In this document: piece by piece, positions 62,211-64,000 of the stretch
How positions within the stretch are numbered: the stretch's first letter is position 1
Layout of the letters: the number at the start of each line of letters is the position of its first letter
NCBI RefSeq assembly: GCF_000185145.2
Contig: NZ_GL833119.1
Span: forward strand, 496,001 to 560,000
Source of the DNA: Hoylesella oralis ATCC 33269
GTDB taxonomy: Bacteria > Bacteroidota > Bacteroidia > Bacteroidales > Bacteroidaceae
Direction of reading: 5' to 3'
Length of the DNA: 64,000 nucleotides
Position numbers and translations under genes: made by a program
Notes under the pieces: generated by a model
The model's database searches: none
The model's input: the letters and a program-made list of their open reading frames with translations, nothing else
Told to the model about the DNA's origin: nothing

Positions 62211-62746
62211 AGCATTTAAATCGAATTTTTACGCTGCTTCATAATAAAAGAATAAACAAAACGAAAATATATCTATATTCTGCTATTTGTTAGTATCCTT
62301 ATAAATTGTTGTTTATCAATTAAATATGATTGTTTTACTTGTAACGGAAACGACGCAGATATAATGAAAAGGCGTGTGTTGGATATTCTTCCAGTAAAAT
62401 ATATTTATTATACAATAATGGTATAGGCTTTTTTCTGTTATGCTGTATCGTTGATAGAAAGTATATATACGTCTATTGGGAGATGGGTGTAAGATGAAAA
62501 GATATCTTGTTCACACGAGATTTTATTATTATGCTGCCAGCTTTTTCCTCGCTGTAACAGATTTATAATCAATGGTTTTTTACTGTTATGACAATATGAA
62601 AAGAAAATAATGAAAACATATAAATGTATGTAGGAAGATGCTATTTTACCTCCATATTATTATCTAAAACTTTCGTAACCCATCGACAAGAACAAATTTG
62701 TTGTATAAAACTTGTGCCGAACTCGGGTAAATTTTATAGAAATTGC
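62211..62746. other. AT-rich gene-free spacer between mnmG and the succinate dehydrogenase operon
   Basis: No frame longer than a few dozen codons looks real, and no tRNA-like fold or DnaA-box cluster was found. It contains scattered A and T runs only. Confidence 0.6.
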
Positions 62747-62777
62747 TTTGAATTATCATCAAAATGTAGTATTTTTG
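62747..62777 (+). promoter_or_regulatory. Bacteroidetes-type promoter for the sdhCAB operon
   Basis: TTTG (62747-62750) and TATTTTTG (62770-62777) are exact matches 19 bases apart. In the leader of about 124 bases, CAATACCT (62797-62804) pairs with AGGTATTG (62811-62818) to form a hairpin. Confidence 0.8.
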
Positions 62778-62907
62778 CAGTCCATTGATGTACTTGCAAT
62801 ACCTACAATAAGGTATTGTGGCCGTTTGATTTTATGGATGTAAGATAAGTTATGTCTGTATGTTAATACGATTATTATAACAATTAAATATTAAAAATCA
62901 ATCATTT

Positions 62908-63591
62908 ATGTGGTTAATCAATTCAACTATTGGTAGGAAAGTAGTAATGTCGCTTACCGGTGTTGCACTTATTCTATTCTTGACATTCCACTTGTGCATG
63001 AATCTTGTTGCACTCTTTTCGGGAGAAGCCTATAATAAGATTTGTGAACTGCTCGGTGCCAATTGGTATGCAGTGGTAGCTACAATCGGCTTGGCAGCAC
63101 TTGCCGTATGCCACATTGTATATGCATTTATCCTGACAGCACAGAACCGTATTGCCCGTGGAACAGAACGTTATGCAGTTGTGGCAAGACCAGAAAAGGT
63201 AGAATGGGCCTCGCAGAACATGCTTGTTTTGGGAATTATCGTTCTTCTCGGCTTATTGTTACATGTGTTTAACTTTTGGTACAACATGATGTTTGCCGAA
63301 ATCTTCGGTCTGATGAGAGCATATTCTCCTTCTGACGGTTTTGCTTACATTCAGGATACTTTTGCTAATCCTGTGTATGTAGTGCTCTATGTTATTTGGA
63401 TTGTAGCCATTTGGTTTCATCTTTCTCACGGTTTTTGGAGTGCAATGCAAACATTGGGAGTAAACGGTAAGATTTGGTTCAATCGTTGGAAAATGATCGG
63501 TCTTATTTATTCTACTCTTTTGATGTTTGGTTTTCTTATTGTGGTTTTAGCATTCGCATTCGGATGTGCCCCAAGTCTTTGTCATGCTTAA
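62908..63591 (+). CDS. Succinate dehydrogenase / fumarate reductase cytochrome b subunit
   Basis: The 227-residue membrane anchor has five hydrophobic helices (for example VVMSLTGVALILFLTFHLCM and WYAVVATIGLAALAVCHIVYAFIL). His residues in these helices (TFHLC, VCHIV, LLHVFNFW, WFHLSHGFW) fit the diheme type-B anchor of Bacteroidetes fumarate reductases. It links quinone to the flavoprotein and iron-sulfur subunits. In Prevotella-like anaerobes this complex usually runs as fumarate reductase, producing succinate. The flavoprotein gene follows after 22 bases. Confidence 0.93.
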   Translation: MWLINSTIGRKVVMSLTGVALILFLTFHLCMNLVALFSGEAYNKICELLGANWYAVVATIGLAALAVCHIVYAFILTAQNRIARGTERYAVVARPEKVEWASQNMLVLGIIVLLGLLLHVFNFWYNMMFAEIFGLMRAYSPSDGFAYIQDTFANPVYVVLYVIWIVAIWFHLSHGFWSAMQTLGVNGKIWFNRWKMIGLIYSTLLMFGFLIVVLAFAFGCAPSLCHA

Positions 63592-63613
63592 TAATACTGT
63601 AAAAATATAAATT

Positions 63614-64000
63614 ATGGCTAATCAAATAGATTCAAGAATTCCGGAAGGCCCTTTGGCTGAGAAATGGACTAACTATAAAGCTCATCAGAAATTGGTTAAC
63701 CCTGCGAACAAGCGTAAGCTTGATATAATAGTTGTAGGTACCGGTCTTGCAGGCGCATCTGCCGCTGCTTCACTCGGCGAGATGGGTTTTCATGTAATTA
63801 ACTTATGTATACAAGATTCTCCTCGTCGGGCTCATTCTATTGCAGCACAAGGAGGTATCAATGCTGCAAAGAACTATCAGAACGATGGCGATGCCGTATA
63901 TCGTCTTTTCTACGATACGATCAAAGGTGGCGACTATCGTGCCCGTGAGGCGAATGTGTATCGTTTGGCAGAAGTAAGTGCCGACATCATCGATCAATGT
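63614..64000 (+). CDS. Succinate dehydrogenase / fumarate reductase flavoprotein subunit, N-terminal part
   Basis: The frame opens at ATG 63614 and runs off the end of the window after 129 codons. The dinucleotide-binding motif [21 protein letters not shown] lies near residues 38-58. R-R-A-H74[10 protein letters not shown] carries the His that binds FAD covalently in this family. The subunit oxidises succinate or reduces fumarate at the cytoplasmic side. The iron-sulfur subunit gene should follow outside the window. Confidence 0.95.
   Translation, partial: MANQIDSRIPEGPLAEKWTNYKAHQKLVNPANKRKLDIIVVGTGLAGASAAASLGEMGFHVINLCIQDSPRRAHSIAAQGGINAAKNYQNDGDAVYRLFYDTIKGGDYRAREANVYRLAEVSADIIDQC

Noticed and set aside
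62206-62907. AT-rich spacer beside mnmG considered as the replication origin
   Set aside because: No TTATNCACA boxes were found there, while the nadA-rubredoxin gap has a dense array.

Overview
The window looks like a chromosomal segment of a Bacteroidales anaerobe, most likely a Prevotella-like member of the Prevotellaceae. The pointers are: the type IX secretion protein PorZ; the gene blocks acpP-fabF-rnc and mnmG-apt-uvrC-dtd-mazG-deoC; a long-form IspG; families largely confined to Bacteroidetes (DUF4252, DUF4254, DUF4886, PCMD); rubredoxin and a diheme-type fumarate reductase; and many promoters of the Bacteroidetes type (-33 TTTG, about 20 bases, -7 TAnnTTTG) with little use of Shine-Dalgarno sites. 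No rRNA, tRNA, CRISPR array, phage or insertion sequence was recognised. The genus is an inference from family content, not from a marker comparison.

Layout. Bases 1-12584 hold the end of a C1 peptidase, a membrane methyltransferase, a HAD phosphatase, leuS, a YitT transporter, rdgB, porZ, two GT-C-like membrane enzymes meeting tail to tail, and nadA. Bases 12.6-13.0 kb are non-coding and carry a dense cluster of DnaA boxes; I propose this as the chromosomal replication origin. Bases 13.2-18.3 kb carry rubredoxin, a GT9/DUF4254 envelope operon and acpP-fabF-rnc. Bases 18.7-26.2 kb hold two lipoproteins with near-identical leaders, a GH3 protein, an Ig-like lipoprotein and a DUF3108 protein. 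Bases 26.2-29.5 kb form a trx / four-domain CoA-disulfide-reductase fusion / marR redox-sulfur operon with paired palindromes around its promoter. Bases 29.7-32.1 kb form an ECF sigma operon with three DUF4252 genes. A phytase-like phosphatase follows, then a small frameshifted gene with its own promoter and terminator.

Bases 34.1-47.3 kb are mostly rightward: an unknown gene with rpoN, a PAP2-like membrane protein, purE, ispG, a DUF4886 protein, mutS, a PCMD protein, an Omp85-family barrel and a phosphoethanolamine transferase. Bases 47.6-62.2 kb are mostly leftward: lgt, a four-helix-bundle gene bounded by 29-bp inverted repeats, ychF, polA, then (after a rightward polyprenyl synthetase) deoC, a MazG-like hydrolase, dtd, two unknown small genes, uvrC, apt and mnmG, with two parS sites around apt. 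The right end begins the sdhCAB/frdCAB operon.

Themes. Replication and segregation (oriC candidate, parS pair, polA, mutS, uvrC) lie close together. Envelope building is the largest functional group: PorZ, GT-C enzymes, GT9, EptA-like, Lgt, Omp85, ACP/FabF, IspG and the prenyl synthetase. Several small intergenic structures are unusual: a degenerate 22-25 bp repeat family in at least five spacers, a 103-base foldback between acpP and fabF, and the flanked four-helix-bundle unit.
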